Of a stretch of 64,000 nucleotides of DNA, positions 16,490-24,858 are shown in pieces. This DNA is from CAUZWH01 sp965224275 (GTDB taxonomy: Bacteria; Pseudomonadota; Alphaproteobacteria; SHVV01). The notes beneath the pieces were generated by a model. It saw only the letters and a program-made list of their open reading frames with translations, searched no databases and was not told the origin of the DNA. The stretch spans positions 124,001 to 188,000 of the forward strand of contig CBDCYR010000001.1 of assembly GCA_965224275.1 (NCBI GenBank), in the 5' to 3' direction. Position numbers and translations under genes: made by a program. Every line of letters starts with the position of its first letter. Position 1 is the first letter of the stretch.

Positions 16490-18310
16490 TCAGCCCGGGC
16501 TGACACCAATGAGCCCGTCCGGCCAAGCGAGGTCGAACACCGCCGTCTGCGCGCCGGTCGCGGGATCGGCGTGGTCGAAGGCGAGATGCCCGCGCGGCAG
16601 GTCACGTGCGGCGAGCCAGTCGTTGAGCGTTTCGAGTTCGGCTTCCTCGGCCTCGCTGTCGATTCCGCCGAGTACAGTCGGGGCCGGTTCCTCGATCTGC
16701 GTCCCGGCCGCGGAGAGCCACCTAGAATCGCCGTGCAGCAGATCGGCAAAGTACCGGTTGGCCTCCGCGGCCAGCAGGGCCTTGCGCGCTTCGAGAAAAT
16801 CGCGGTAGCGCTCGATCCGCCACAGGGCGGGCTCCATGGGTATCCACTGCGAGGCGAGCGCGCCCGGATGGTTCGTCTCCACCTCGGCGAAGTAATCCTC
16901 GGGAAAGCGACTGCCGATAACCAGGTTCGTTTCCTTGGTCAGGAAACAGAAATTTGCTACCGCGTTCACCTCTGCGCGCTCGTAATCCGCGGCGTAAAGC
17001 CGCGATTTCGGGAAAATGTGGTGCACTTCCAGGCGGGCCATCCTACCGAGCAAATGCGCCTTGAGCGCGAGACCGCTTCCCCAATCTTTCGCTTCACCCA
17101 TGCGGGTCAGCATGTAGAGCACCGGATAGAACCGCGCGCCAAGGCTCCAGCCGTCGAAATGGCCCGCCTCCACGCGAAGTCCGCCCTGCCACAGGCGGAG
17201 CTGTTCGATCAGGGCATCGAGCCCGCCATTGGGACCTTCAAGCGCCGCGAGGTCCTGGTCGATAATGGTTTCCGTCGAGCCGGAGAACCGGCCCCACATT
17301 CCGGCTTGCGCGAACCAGAAGAGCAGCTTGTCGCTCTCCTCCGCGTCCATCGGCTCAGTCCTGCGGTCCATGTAGCGCACCATCACCGGCACGCCGTAGC
17401 GGCCGAACAGCACCCGGTCGTGGTCGAGCCCGATCCGGCCCGCGATCAGGTCGAGGCTGGCGTCGATCTGCCTGCAGGAGCGCGCAAGCCCGTCCTCGAT
17501 TTCAGGCGCGGTCTTGTTGTGCAAATGGGCGAACCTCGCCTCGCCGGTCAGGACCGTGTTGACCGAACGGAGCAGCCAGTCGAGGTTGAAGTAGTAGCCG
17601 GCATCCTCCCATTCCTTCAACTTCGCCTTCATCTGGTTCCGCGCGTCGGGCCACTCGGCGCAGATCTTCGCCAACGCAAGATCGCCCTTCGATAGCTTGG
17701 TTCCGCCGCTGTTGACGCGGTTGAAGATTTCGACGACGACATCGAGCGACTTCTCCGCGCCGGTCACTTCCTCGACGTGAAGGTCGATTTCGGTAATGCT
17801 GAGCAGTGTGCTCAGACGCCCGACAAACTCGCCGATCCGCTCGTTAAGTTCGGGAGTTGCCGCCAGTCGGGCGATGAAGCCGCTGAGCCCCGTCGTGCCC
17901 CCTTTCATCAGCTCCGTAATGTCTATCCAGAGTGGATCGTCGCGCATCTTGATCGGCTGGTAGAACTCGAAGGCCTCGTCTGCGAGATGGAACCGCAATC
18001 CGTTGAAGGTTTGCGGGTTGCCGTCGAAGAATTTTGGCGGCTTGCCGCGCACCACTCCGTAGAGGGAGGTCATGCGCTGCTGGCCGTCGAGCAACAACCT
18101 TACGCTGCCGGCGGCGACCGGCCCGTCGCCGCGACGGTCTGCGGTCATGGACTCCGTCACCCATACCAGCAGGCCACCCACTGGATGGCGCCGGTACAGC
18201 GACTCGAACAGGCCGCGCACTTGATCGCGATTCCACACATAACCGCGCTGGAACTCAGGTAACGCCATGTCGCCGCTATCGATAAAATTGAGAACGTTCG
18301 AGATTTTCAT
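16490..18310 (-). CDS. DUF262-HNH nuclease (GmrSD/SspE-like defence protein)
   Basis: 606 residues in the open frame. The N-terminal DUF262 (ParB/Srx-fold NTPase-nuclease) has PEFQRGYVWNRDQV and LLLDGQQRMTSLYG. The C-terminal HNH region of DUF1524 type has LEVHHIFPKSRLY. This pairing is that of type IV restriction GmrSD and related anti-phage nucleases that act on modified or invading DNA. The open frame ends at 16490, but the next frame continues with the expected tail (LTGPIAVLLNEPAEVLAIAS…) to a stop at 16350; one missing G in CCCGGG near 16500 would explain it. Lies between two copies of the replicon end; P3 is 85 bases upstream. Confidence 0.85.
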   Translation of the reverse strand: MKISNVLNFIDSGDMALPEFQRGYVWNRDQVRGLFESLYRRHPVGGLLVWVTESMTADRRGDGPVAAGSVRLLLDGQQRMTSLYGVVRGKPPKFFDGNPQTFNGLRFHLADEAFEFYQPIKMRDDPLWIDITELMKGGTTGLSGFIARLAATPELNERIGEFVGRLSTLLSITEIDLHVEEVTGAEKSLDVVVEIFNRVNSGGTKLSKGDLALAKICAEWPDARNQMKAKLKEWEDAGYYFNLDWLLRSVNTVLTGEARFAHLHNKTAPEIEDGLARSCRQIDASLDLIAGRIGLDHDRVLFGRYGVPVMVRYMDRRTEPMDAEESDKLLFWFAQAGMWGRFSGSTETIIDQDLAALEGPNGGLDALIEQLRLWQGGLRVEAGHFDGWSLGARFYPVLYMLTRMGEAKDWGSGLALKAHLLGRMARLEVHHIFPKSRLYAADYERAEVNAVANFCFLTKETNLVIGSRFPEDYFAEVETNHPGALASQWIPMEPALWRIERYRDFLEARKALLAAEANRYFADLLHGDSRWLSAAGTQIEEPAPTVLGGIDSEAEEAELETLNDWLAARDLPRGHLAFDHADPATGAQTAVFDLAWPDGLIGVSPG

Positions 18311-18394
18311 GGTTGGGATACACCTCCAGAAATTGGAACTTCCAAGACGGGTGCTTTCTTCTCGTCATGGCCGGACTCGATATAAGCCCCTTTT

Positions 18395-18423
18395 TTTCAA
18401 GTGGTAAACATTACCACTTGAAA
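18395..18423. promoter_or_regulatory. 29-bp palindrome P3
   Basis: TTTCAAGTGG TAAACATTA CCACTTGAAA, between the DUF262-HNH gene start and the stop of the secreted-protein gene. Same sequence as P2. Confidence 0.78.
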
Positions 18424-18436
18424 TGTTTGCTGCGGT

Positions 18437-18997
18437 TTATGGGTCGGGGATGCCGGCGCATTGCTTGAGCGCCGCGGCGGCTTTGCGGTTGGCAGAGGCG
18501 GGGATGCGGTTCCAAATCGAATTGTGGCCGTTGCTAAGGAGGGCGCCGTGCTCGAGAGCGGCGTCGATCAGGCGCAAGACTTCGGTTTTGTCGGTGAGTT
18601 TGGGGCTATGGAAACCGTGTGCGGGTGTGGCGGTGATAACTGGCCCAAAACGTTCGACGGCGCCGTTGGCACGTCGGACAGCAGCTTGTACGGTTTTGGC
18701 GTGTGGGAATGGGCCGAAGGCGAGTATGGCTTCGAAAGTGCCGCTATCGCGATTGCAGTGGATGTACAGGCCGATCCGCGTGTTTGTTTTGGCGAGGGAC
18801 TGGACGAAGCCGCGGGCTACAACGGACTTGTCGTTAGTTGTTATGTTGAAAGTGGTTGCGATTGGGGTCGGTTCGGATTTGGCGTTGAGCGAGTAGCAGG
18901 GAGCCGCCGAAAAGAGAAGCGAGAGTGCGAGGGCGGCTAGTTTTGTTGTTGGCGGCGGCGAGGTCCTGTTTTTGGGGCGTGGGCGGTTTAGTCGCAT
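18437..18997 (-). CDS. Small secreted protein of unknown function
   Basis: 186 residues from MRLNRPRPKNRTS at 18997. The N-terminus has a basic segment, then a hydrophobic core (LAALALSLLFSAAPCYS), a likely Sec signal peptide. The mature part has two Cys (IHCNRDSG, KQCAGIPDP) that could form a disulfide. No family recognised. The start overlaps the end of the ribonucleotide reductase gene by 10 bases, so translation is probably coupled. Its last codons and the following palindrome are duplicated at 16023-16078. Confidence 0.65.
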   Translation of the reverse strand: MRLNRPRPKNRTSPPPTTKLAALALSLLFSAAPCYSLNAKSEPTPIATTFNITTNDKSVVARGFVQSLAKTNTRIGLYIHCNRDSGTFEAILAFGPFPHAKTVQAAVRRANGAVERFGPVITATPAHGFHSPKLTDKTEVLRLIDAALEHGALLSNGHNSIWNRIPASANRKAAAALKQCAGIPDP

Positions 18998-21288
18998 TTT
19001 GAGTATCCGCAGCTCGGGCACATATCGCAGCCTTCTTGTCGCTGGATGCCGGGTTGGGCGCAGCGTGGACACAGGGCTGGTGCGTGGGTGCTATGGCCCG
19101 GGGGCCCGGCTCCGGGGTCCGGGATGGTGGCGGGGATTTTGCTGTGGGTGTCGGCCTCGGCGTTGCGGATGAAGCCGATATCGATCATGTGCTGCTCGAT
19201 TACGGCGCCGATCGCGGCGAGAAGCGAGGGCACGAACTTGCCGCCGATCCAGTAGCCGCCGCGTGGATCGAATACCGCCTTGAGTTCTTCGACCACGAAC
19301 GCGACGTCGCCGCCGCGCCGGAAAACGGCGCTGATCATGCGGGTCAGGGCGACGTTCCAGGCGTAGTGCTCGGTGTTCTTGGAGTTAATGAAAATTTCGA
19401 ATGGGCGGCGGCGGCCGTCGAGAACAGTGTCGTTGATGGTGATGTAGATGGCGTGGTCGGATTCCGGCCATTGGTGCTTGTAGGTTTGTCCGGGCAGGGC
19501 CTCGGGGCGGCCGAGGGGTTCGGTCATGTAGATGACGGCGCCTGGAGGCGTTGCAAGCGGTTCGGGTGGGGAGGGGTCGGGATTGGTGTCGGATGTTAGG
19601 ATCGAGCCGGTGATCTCGTTGGGCCGGTAGGTTGTGCATCCTTTGCATCCGGTGTCGTAAGCCTGGGTGTAGACGGCCTTGAAATCGCGAAAACTGATGT
19701 TTTCGGGGATATTGACGGTTTTGGAAATCGAACTGTCGATGTGTTGCTGAACGGCGGCTTGCATGCGTATGTGATCTTCAGGCGAGAGCGTTTGAGCGGT
19801 GACGAAGGCGGGCGGCAGCGGTGTGTCCGGATCGTTGAGCTCGCGGAAGAGGTTGAGTGCGTAGTCGGTGACGTGTTCGTCGCGCCGCGAGTCGTTGGGC
19901 ATGAGGATGGTCCGGCGAAATTCGTAGTCGAAGACGGGCTCAATTCCTGACGAGATGTTGTTGGCGAGGAGCGAGATTGAGCCGGTGGGGGCAATCGAGG
20001 TGAGCAGTGAATTGCGGATGCCGTGTTGTGCGATTTGGTCTCGCAGCTCGTCGTTGTCGATGGTGTGTGGGTAGGAGTCGGCGAGGTAGTGCTCCTTGTC
20101 GAAAAGGGGGAAGGAACCTCTTTCTTTAGCGAGGTCTATGGAGGCCTGGTAGGCACAATGATTGACGGTTTTTGTCCACTCGGTAGCGAGCGTGACGGCT
20201 TGAGGCGAGCCGTATTTTGCGTTGCACATGATGAGGGCGTCGGCGAGGCCGGTTATGCCAAGTCCGATGCGTCGTTTGGCGTGTGCCTCGGCGCGCTGTT
20301 CGGAGAGGGGAAAGCGCGAGACGGTGATGGCGTTGTCGAGCATGTGGACCGCTGTCGCTACGGTGGCTGAGAGGGCGGCCAGGTCGAGAGCGGCGTTGCC
20401 GGCGAAAGGATCGAGGACGAATTGGGTGAGGTTGACCGAGCCGAGCAGGCATGCGCCGTAGGGCGGCAGCGGTTGTTCGCCGCACGGATTTGTTGCGTTG
20501 ATGGTTTCGCAATAATGGAGATTGTTTGTCTGGTTGATGCGGTCGATAAAGATCACGCCGGGTTCGGCGTAGTCGTAGGTTGAGCGCATAATCGTGTCCC
20601 AGAGCTCGACCGCGTTGACGGTGCTGTGCGCAACGCCGTCGAATTGCAGGGTCCAAGGCTTGTCGTGGTAGACCGCCTCCATAAAGGCTTCGGTGATGAG
20701 TACCGAGAGGTTGAACATGCGTAGCCGGCCGGGTTCGCGTTTGGCCTTGATGAATGCCTCGATGTCGGGATGATCGCAGCGGAGGGTTGCCATCATGGCG
20801 CCGCGGCGGTGGCCGGCGCTCATGATGGTGCGGCACATGGAGTCCCAGACGTCCATGAATGAAAGCGGTCCTGAGGCGTCGGCGCCGACGCCGTGGACGT
20901 GTGCGCCCTTGGGGCGCAGCGTGGAGAAGTCGTAGCCAATTCCGCCGCCGGCTTGCATGGTCAAGGCTGCTTCGCGAAGTGCGGCGAAGATGCCGCCCAT
21001 GTCGTCGGGGATGGAGCCCATGACGAAGCAGTTGAAAAGGGTTACGTCGCGCTCGGTGCCGGCGCCGGCGATGATCCGTCCTGCTGGCAGGAATTTGCAG
21101 TCGCGTAGTGCTTCGAGAAAAAGGGCTTCGGTGCGCGAGCGGTGTTCGGGTTTTTCAGCGGCGGCGAGTGCTTTGGCGATTCGCATCCATGTGGCGTCGA
21201 GATCGGTGTCGAGGGGGGTGCCGTCTGGCGTCTTTAGGCGGTATTTGATGTCCCAAATGTGGCGGGATATTGCGGTGTTAAGCGTCAT
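18988..21288 (-). CDS. Adenosylcobalamin-dependent (class II) ribonucleotide reductase
   Basis: 766 residues. Makes deoxyribonucleotides using coenzyme B12 as radical source. Visible elements are the N-terminal FLPAGRIIAGAGTERDVTLFNCFV, the active-site loop NATNPCGEQPLPPYGACLLGS (Asn, Cys and Glu), the GGIGYDFSTLRPKG segment, SIAPTGSISLLANNISSGIEP, and a C-terminal redox/zinc tail CPRCAQPG…CDMCPSCGYSKC. No allosteric ATP-cone is obvious. RNR genes on plasmids and phages supply nucleotides for their own replication. P4 lies 197 bases upstream; the secreted-protein gene is coupled downstream. Confidence 0.93.
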   Translation of the reverse strand: MTLNTAISRHIWDIKYRLKTPDGTPLDTDLDATWMRIAKALAAAEKPEHRSRTEALFLEALRDCKFLPAGRIIAGAGTERDVTLFNCFVMGSIPDDMGGIFAALREAALTMQAGGGIGYDFSTLRPKGAHVHGVGADASGPLSFMDVWDSMCRTIMSAGHRRGAMMATLRCDHPDIEAFIKAKREPGRLRMFNLSVLITEAFMEAVYHDKPWTLQFDGVAHSTVNAVELWDTIMRSTYDYAEPGVIFIDRINQTNNLHYCETINATNPCGEQPLPPYGACLLGSVNLTQFVLDPFAGNAALDLAALSATVATAVHMLDNAITVSRFPLSEQRAEAHAKRRIGLGITGLADALIMCNAKYGSPQAVTLATEWTKTVNHCAYQASIDLAKERGSFPLFDKEHYLADSYPHTIDNDELRDQIAQHGIRNSLLTSIAPTGSISLLANNISSGIEPVFDYEFRRTILMPNDSRRDEHVTDYALNLFRELNDPDTPLPPAFVTAQTLSPEDHIRMQAAVQQHIDSSISKTVNIPENISFRDFKAVYTQAYDTGCKGCTTYRPNEITGSILTSDTNPDPSPPEPLATPPGAVIYMTEPLGRPEALPGQTYKHQWPESDHAIYITINDTVLDGRRRPFEIFINSKNTEHYAWNVALTRMISAVFRRGGDVAFVVEELKAVFDPRGGYWIGGKFVPSLLAAIGAVIEQHMIDIGFIRNAEADTHSKIPATIPDPGAGPPGHSTHAPALCPRCAQPGIQRQEGCDMCPSCGYSKCD

Positions 21289-21484
21289 TGAGGGGTCCTT
21301 CCTGGGAGCTCGTCAAAGTGGGGATCGGAGAGGACTGCTCGGCGTGGAGTCTCCGGTCGGCTTTGGGATCAACATTGAGCCGGCAACGCTCGGCTTTATT
21401 GGTGCAGCGCGGAGATGGGCCGAGTGATTCGCTTGTGTTTGAGACGGCGAAGCCGTGTGGAAGGCGTGGCGTGTGGCGCGAATG

Positions 21485-21513
21485 TTTCAAGTGGTAAGGA
21501 TTACCACTTGAAA
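21485..21513. promoter_or_regulatory. 29-bp palindrome P4
   Basis: TTTCAAGTGG TAAGGATTA CCACTTGAAA, upstream of the ribonucleotide reductase and just past the stop of the recombinase gene. Only the central bases differ from P2 and P3. Confidence 0.78.
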
Positions 21514-21538
21514 ATATGCCGTTCGGGAAGGTCATGGT

Positions 21539-23106
21539 TTATGTGGAATGGTTGTGGGTCAGGGTAAGGATCAGGAGGGCTTTGGGGTCGGGGATGACGT
21601 GAAGAAAGGTCTTGCCGCGTGACGGGCCGGGCCAGACGTTAATGCGCTGGAATGCGGGGCGAAGAAGCAACACGGTGTTGTGACGAAGCGGGTGGTCGTG
21701 GTTGGCGAGGATGTCGCGGAGAGCGGTGAGGTATTTGTGCAGGATCGTGGTGATATCACGGGGAATTGGGATGTGAGCGAGATCGGTTTCTCGCGGGTTG
21801 AGGTGTTGGAAAAGTTGCGTCTGGTTGGAAAAGACATGCCGGCAAGCGGGGTCGTTGGTGGCTTTGTTGTTGGGGGGAGAGTGGCGTAGCTGAGCGATCG
21901 TGTGGAGGTTGTGGACAATGGAACGGTGCAAGAGATGGTGGTGGTCGGTGGTTTGGGCGAGGGTGGCGCGTGCCCGGGTGTGCCATTTGGTTTGTTGTTT
22001 GGCCCAAACGAGGAGTTCATTGGCGGAACGTTCTTCGAGGTCGTATGTGGAGATACGGCGATGGTTTGCGCAGTTGTTGTGGTGGCGGTGGCGCGAGCAG
22101 TTGTAAGTGTTGGCGCTGGCAATGGTCAGTGGACTTGCGCATAGGCCGCAGTAAGAGAGTGGGGTCAGGGGTTTGAGTGTGTAGGTCTTGTTTTTTTTGG
22201 GTGGAGTTCTGCGGGATGGCGGCGGCGCGATTGAACTTGAGCCCAGAGTTTTTCGTCGATAATGCGTAGTTTGGGGGCGTCTTGGATAATCCATTCGGAT
22301 TCGGGGTTGAGCCGGCCGCTTCGTTTTCCGGTTAGGGGATGACGTACGTAGCGTTCGCGGTTGAAGATTATTTTTCCTTGGTAAATAGGGTTGCAGAGAA
22401 TACCGGTGCGGCGTGTGTTGCTGCCGGTGATCGTGGTTTTGAGCCACGGTTTTCCTCGTACGCCGGGGGTTCCTTCTTCGTTCAGGAGGTCGGCGATGGC
22501 GCCGGCGGACATGCCGTCGGCGTAGTGGGTGTAGATCCGGCGCACGACGGCGGCTTGGTTGGGGTCGATTTCACGTAAGCCGCGAATGACTTTGTTGTTT
22601 TCGAGTCGGTTTGCCAGGCGGTAGCCGTAGCAGAGCCCGGCTGGGATGCGTCCTTCTTTCACCCGGCCGGCTTGGCCGCGGCGGGTTTTGTGGGCGAGGG
22701 AGTGTATGAATTCTTGGTTCATGACGCCTTTCATTCCTATGTGCATCAGGGTAATCGGGCCTTCTTCGACGGTTAGGAGCTCGACGCGGTGAAACTGCAG
22801 GTGCTTCCATATTGTTGAGATGTCGGCGAGGTCGCGGCTGATGCGGTCGAGTGCTTCGGTGCAAACAAGGTCGATTGTGCCGTTGGCGATATCGAGTAAA
22901 AGTTTTTGGAGTGCTTCGCGTTGGTGGAAGTTGGTGCCGGTCGTGGCGGCGTCCGCGTAGGTTGTGGTGCTGATGACGCCGATGGTTTGCAGGTGTTTGC
23001 GGCAGTAATAGATCTGGTCTTTGATTGAGCGTTGGTCCTGAAGGTTTGTGGAATACCGTGCATATATTGCTGCGTGACGGGAATGGGTACTGGACGTGGG
23101 GGACAT
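21539..23106 (-). pseudogene. Large serine recombinase, frame broken at an A8 run
   Basis: The first frame (23106 to about 22195) holds the resolvase domain with catalytic Ser in AAIYARYSTNLQDQRSI, the Arg pair in EALDRISRDLAD, and the recombinase domain (GRIPAGLCYGYRL, GTPGVRGKPWLKTTI). At the A8 tract (T8 at 22191-22198 on the plus strand) it runs into HPKKTRPTHSNP-stop. The next frame supplies the expected zinc ribbon (YCGLCASPLTIASANTYNCS) and C-terminal coiled part to 21539. One extra A gives a single protein of about 520 residues. Probably the integrase/resolvase of the element. Confidence 0.82.
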
Positions 23107-23187
23107 GGGGCGTACTCCGCTTGGGCGTTACTAAGGCCGGGAGTAGACAGCATGGCGCGACGGGATGTTAGCAAAGGCTGGGTATCG

Positions 23188-24168
23188 CTAATGTTGGGTG
23201 CCAAGCCAAGCTATGAAGGTGGCGCGCGTCGCGGGTGCTGCGGTGGCCCATGCTTGGCCGATTTTGGTGTTTTCCCAAAGGCGGCGTAGTGAGGCGATTT
23301 CGCTGTCGCTGTCGCCGTCGGGTTCGTCGTCTTCGGGTGAGTTTGGGTCGAGCTCGCCGGTTTCGGGTGGCAGCAGGTCGAGGATCTGTTTGAGAGTATC
23401 GGGTGGTGGAATGGCGGTGCGGATGGCGGTCATCGCGGCGTCGAACCGGTCGGGGGCTAAACACGCGAGTTGGTGGAGATCGGTTTCGCGTTTGGCGAGC
23501 GGGGTCGCGGCGAGGATAAGGGCGTGGTCGCGTGAAAGGGCTTCGCCGATTGTTATGGCGCGCCGGATGGTGCGGGGTGCGAGGCCGATTCGCGGGGCGG
23601 TTTCGTCGGCGAAGGATTCGGTCTTGGTGTGTGCGGCTGATGAGCTGCGCCGGTCGCCGCCGTGGCTGGGTTCATGGTGTGTGATGTTGTTTATCCGTTT
23701 GGCTTCGGCAAGGAAGCAGGCGCGGTCAAGGGGGGTGTTATCGGTGCGGACCAGATTTTCGTCTATTTCGATGAGACGGGATTGGTGAGGGCTGGGGTCG
23801 AGGAAGATGGCTTCGATAGATGACCAACCGAGTTTGTTTGCGGCGGCAACGCGGTGGGCGCCGGCAATGATCGCGAAGCGACCTGGATTTTCGTCGCCCC
23901 AGCGATCGGTAAGAACAGGGTGGGCGGTGCGTGAGGGTCGTATGAGAATGGGAGATTGAAGGCCGTTGCGATCCAATGAGTGGGTGAGGGCTTCAAGTTT
24001 GGCGGTGTCGAGGCCCGGCCGCAGGCGGTGGTCGTGATCGAGGGTGTCGATGTCGACCGGCAGCGACTGGCGTGGTTGGGCGGTTTCTTGTGGTTCGATG
24101 TCGGCGGCGGCGGGATTACGGCGCTGCACCTTTGAGGCGGCGGCGGCGAGGGTGGTTTGTTTGGTCAT
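23188..24168 (-). CDS. ParB/RepB-type partition protein
   Basis: 326 residues. The ParB N-terminal nuclease-like domain is visible in QSLPVDIDTLDHDHRLRPG, FAIIAGAHRVAAANKLGW and the arginine-box-like DENLVRTDNTPLDRACFL. A helix-turn-helix follows (IGLAPRTIRRAITIGEAL), then an acidic C-terminus. It would bind centromere sites and stimulate the ParA ATPase encoded 57 bases upstream; palindrome P5 lies in that gap. Unlike repABC, the replication gene comes first (rep-parA-parB). Confidence 0.88.
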   Translation of the reverse strand: MTKQTTLAAAASKVQRRNPAAADIEPQETAQPRQSLPVDIDTLDHDHRLRPGLDTAKLEALTHSLDRNGLQSPILIRPSRTAHPVLTDRWGDENPGRFAIIAGAHRVAAANKLGWSSIEAIFLDPSPHQSRLIEIDENLVRTDNTPLDRACFLAEAKRINNITHHEPSHGGDRRSSSAAHTKTESFADETAPRIGLAPRTIRRAITIGEALSRDHALILAATPLAKRETDLHQLACLAPDRFDAAMTAIRTAIPPPDTLKQILDLLPPETGELDPNSPEDDEPDGDSDSEIASLRRLWENTKIGQAWATAAPATRATFIAWLGTQH

Positions 24169-24193
24169 TGGCTGGTCCTTGGTGAGGTTTTTG

Positions 24194-24222
24194 GATCAAG
24201 TGGTAATGTTTGCCACTTGATC
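24194..24222. promoter_or_regulatory. 29-bp palindrome P5 (candidate parS)
   Basis: GATCAAGTGG TAATGTTTG CCACTTGATC. Its centre is the reverse complement of P1. It sits between parA and parB, a common place for a centromere site in plasmids of this group. Confidence 0.78.
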
Positions 24223-24225
24223 GAT

Positions 24226-24858
24226 CTAGGCGGCGGCCGCGCTGAGATGCGAAGTCGTGAGCAGCTCGTAGAGGGCGTGGATTTCTTGCGCGGCGGTGGA
24301 GCGTGGCTGGTGTTCCACGACCCCGAGTCCGCGCGTGAATGCGTGTGCGAACGCAACGCGGTGGCCGATTGTGAGCGGAAGCACGGCAGCACCCATGTCG
24401 GTCAGGACGTCTCGGGCCTGGTCGGGGAGATCGCCCGATGGCGGCACGGCGTTGAGGATCGCGGTGGCGGGTGTCCCCGAGAGTTTGGCGATGTCGAGGG
24501 TGGCTGGCACGGTGCTGAGATCGACGAGTGCGGGCCGGCAGGGGATCAGGATGAGATCGGCGGCGCGAGCGGCAGCGAGCGCGGTGGCTTCGGTCCGCGG
24601 GGCGGTATCGATCATGACGATATCGGTTTGCTCTGCGGTGGTTGCTGCGAGGGTTCGCGCCAGGGTGGCTGCGTTGGCGACGTGGATCGCTGGTGTGGGT
24701 GCCTCGCGCAGGTCGTACCAGGCGCAGGCGGAGGCTTGGGGATCGAGATCGATGATCGCGGCGCTTTTTTTTGCGGTTGTTGCGGCAGTTGCCAGATTGA
24801 TTGTGAGGGCGGTTTTACCGGCGCCGCCCTTTTGTGAGATTACGGCGATGATGGTCAT
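24226..24858 (-). CDS. ParA-family partition ATPase
   Basis: 210 residues starting MTIIAVISQKGGAGKTALTINLA. The deviant Walker A motif KGGAGKT is at residues 10-16; Walker A' IVMIDTAP and the PCRPALVDLSTV segment follow. Short form without an N-terminal HTH, so it is unlikely to repress its own operon directly. The ATG shares four bases with the stop of repC (ATGA), indicating coupled translation. Moves plasmid copies apart with ParB. Confidence 0.92.
   Translation of the reverse strand: MTIIAVISQKGGAGKTALTINLATAATTAKKSAAIIDLDPQASACAWYDLREAPTPAIHVANAATLARTLAATTAEQTDIVMIDTAPRTEATALAAARAADLILIPCRPALVDLSTVPATLDIAKLSGTPATAILNAVPPSGDLPDQARDVLTDMGAAVLPLTIGHRVAFAHAFTRGLGVVEHQPRSTAAQEIHALYELLTTSHLSAAAA

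Noticed and set aside
9789..21288. AAA/VWA pair as true cobaltochelatase CobS/CobT feeding B12 to the RNR
   Set aside because: Only general AAA and VWA motifs are visible, no other cobalamin genes are present, and such pairs are common outside B12 synthesis.
22185..22200. Programmed frameshift in the recombinase gene
   Set aside because: A8 alone is not evidence of programming; several other genes here lack one base in homopolymers, so an error is the simpler view.
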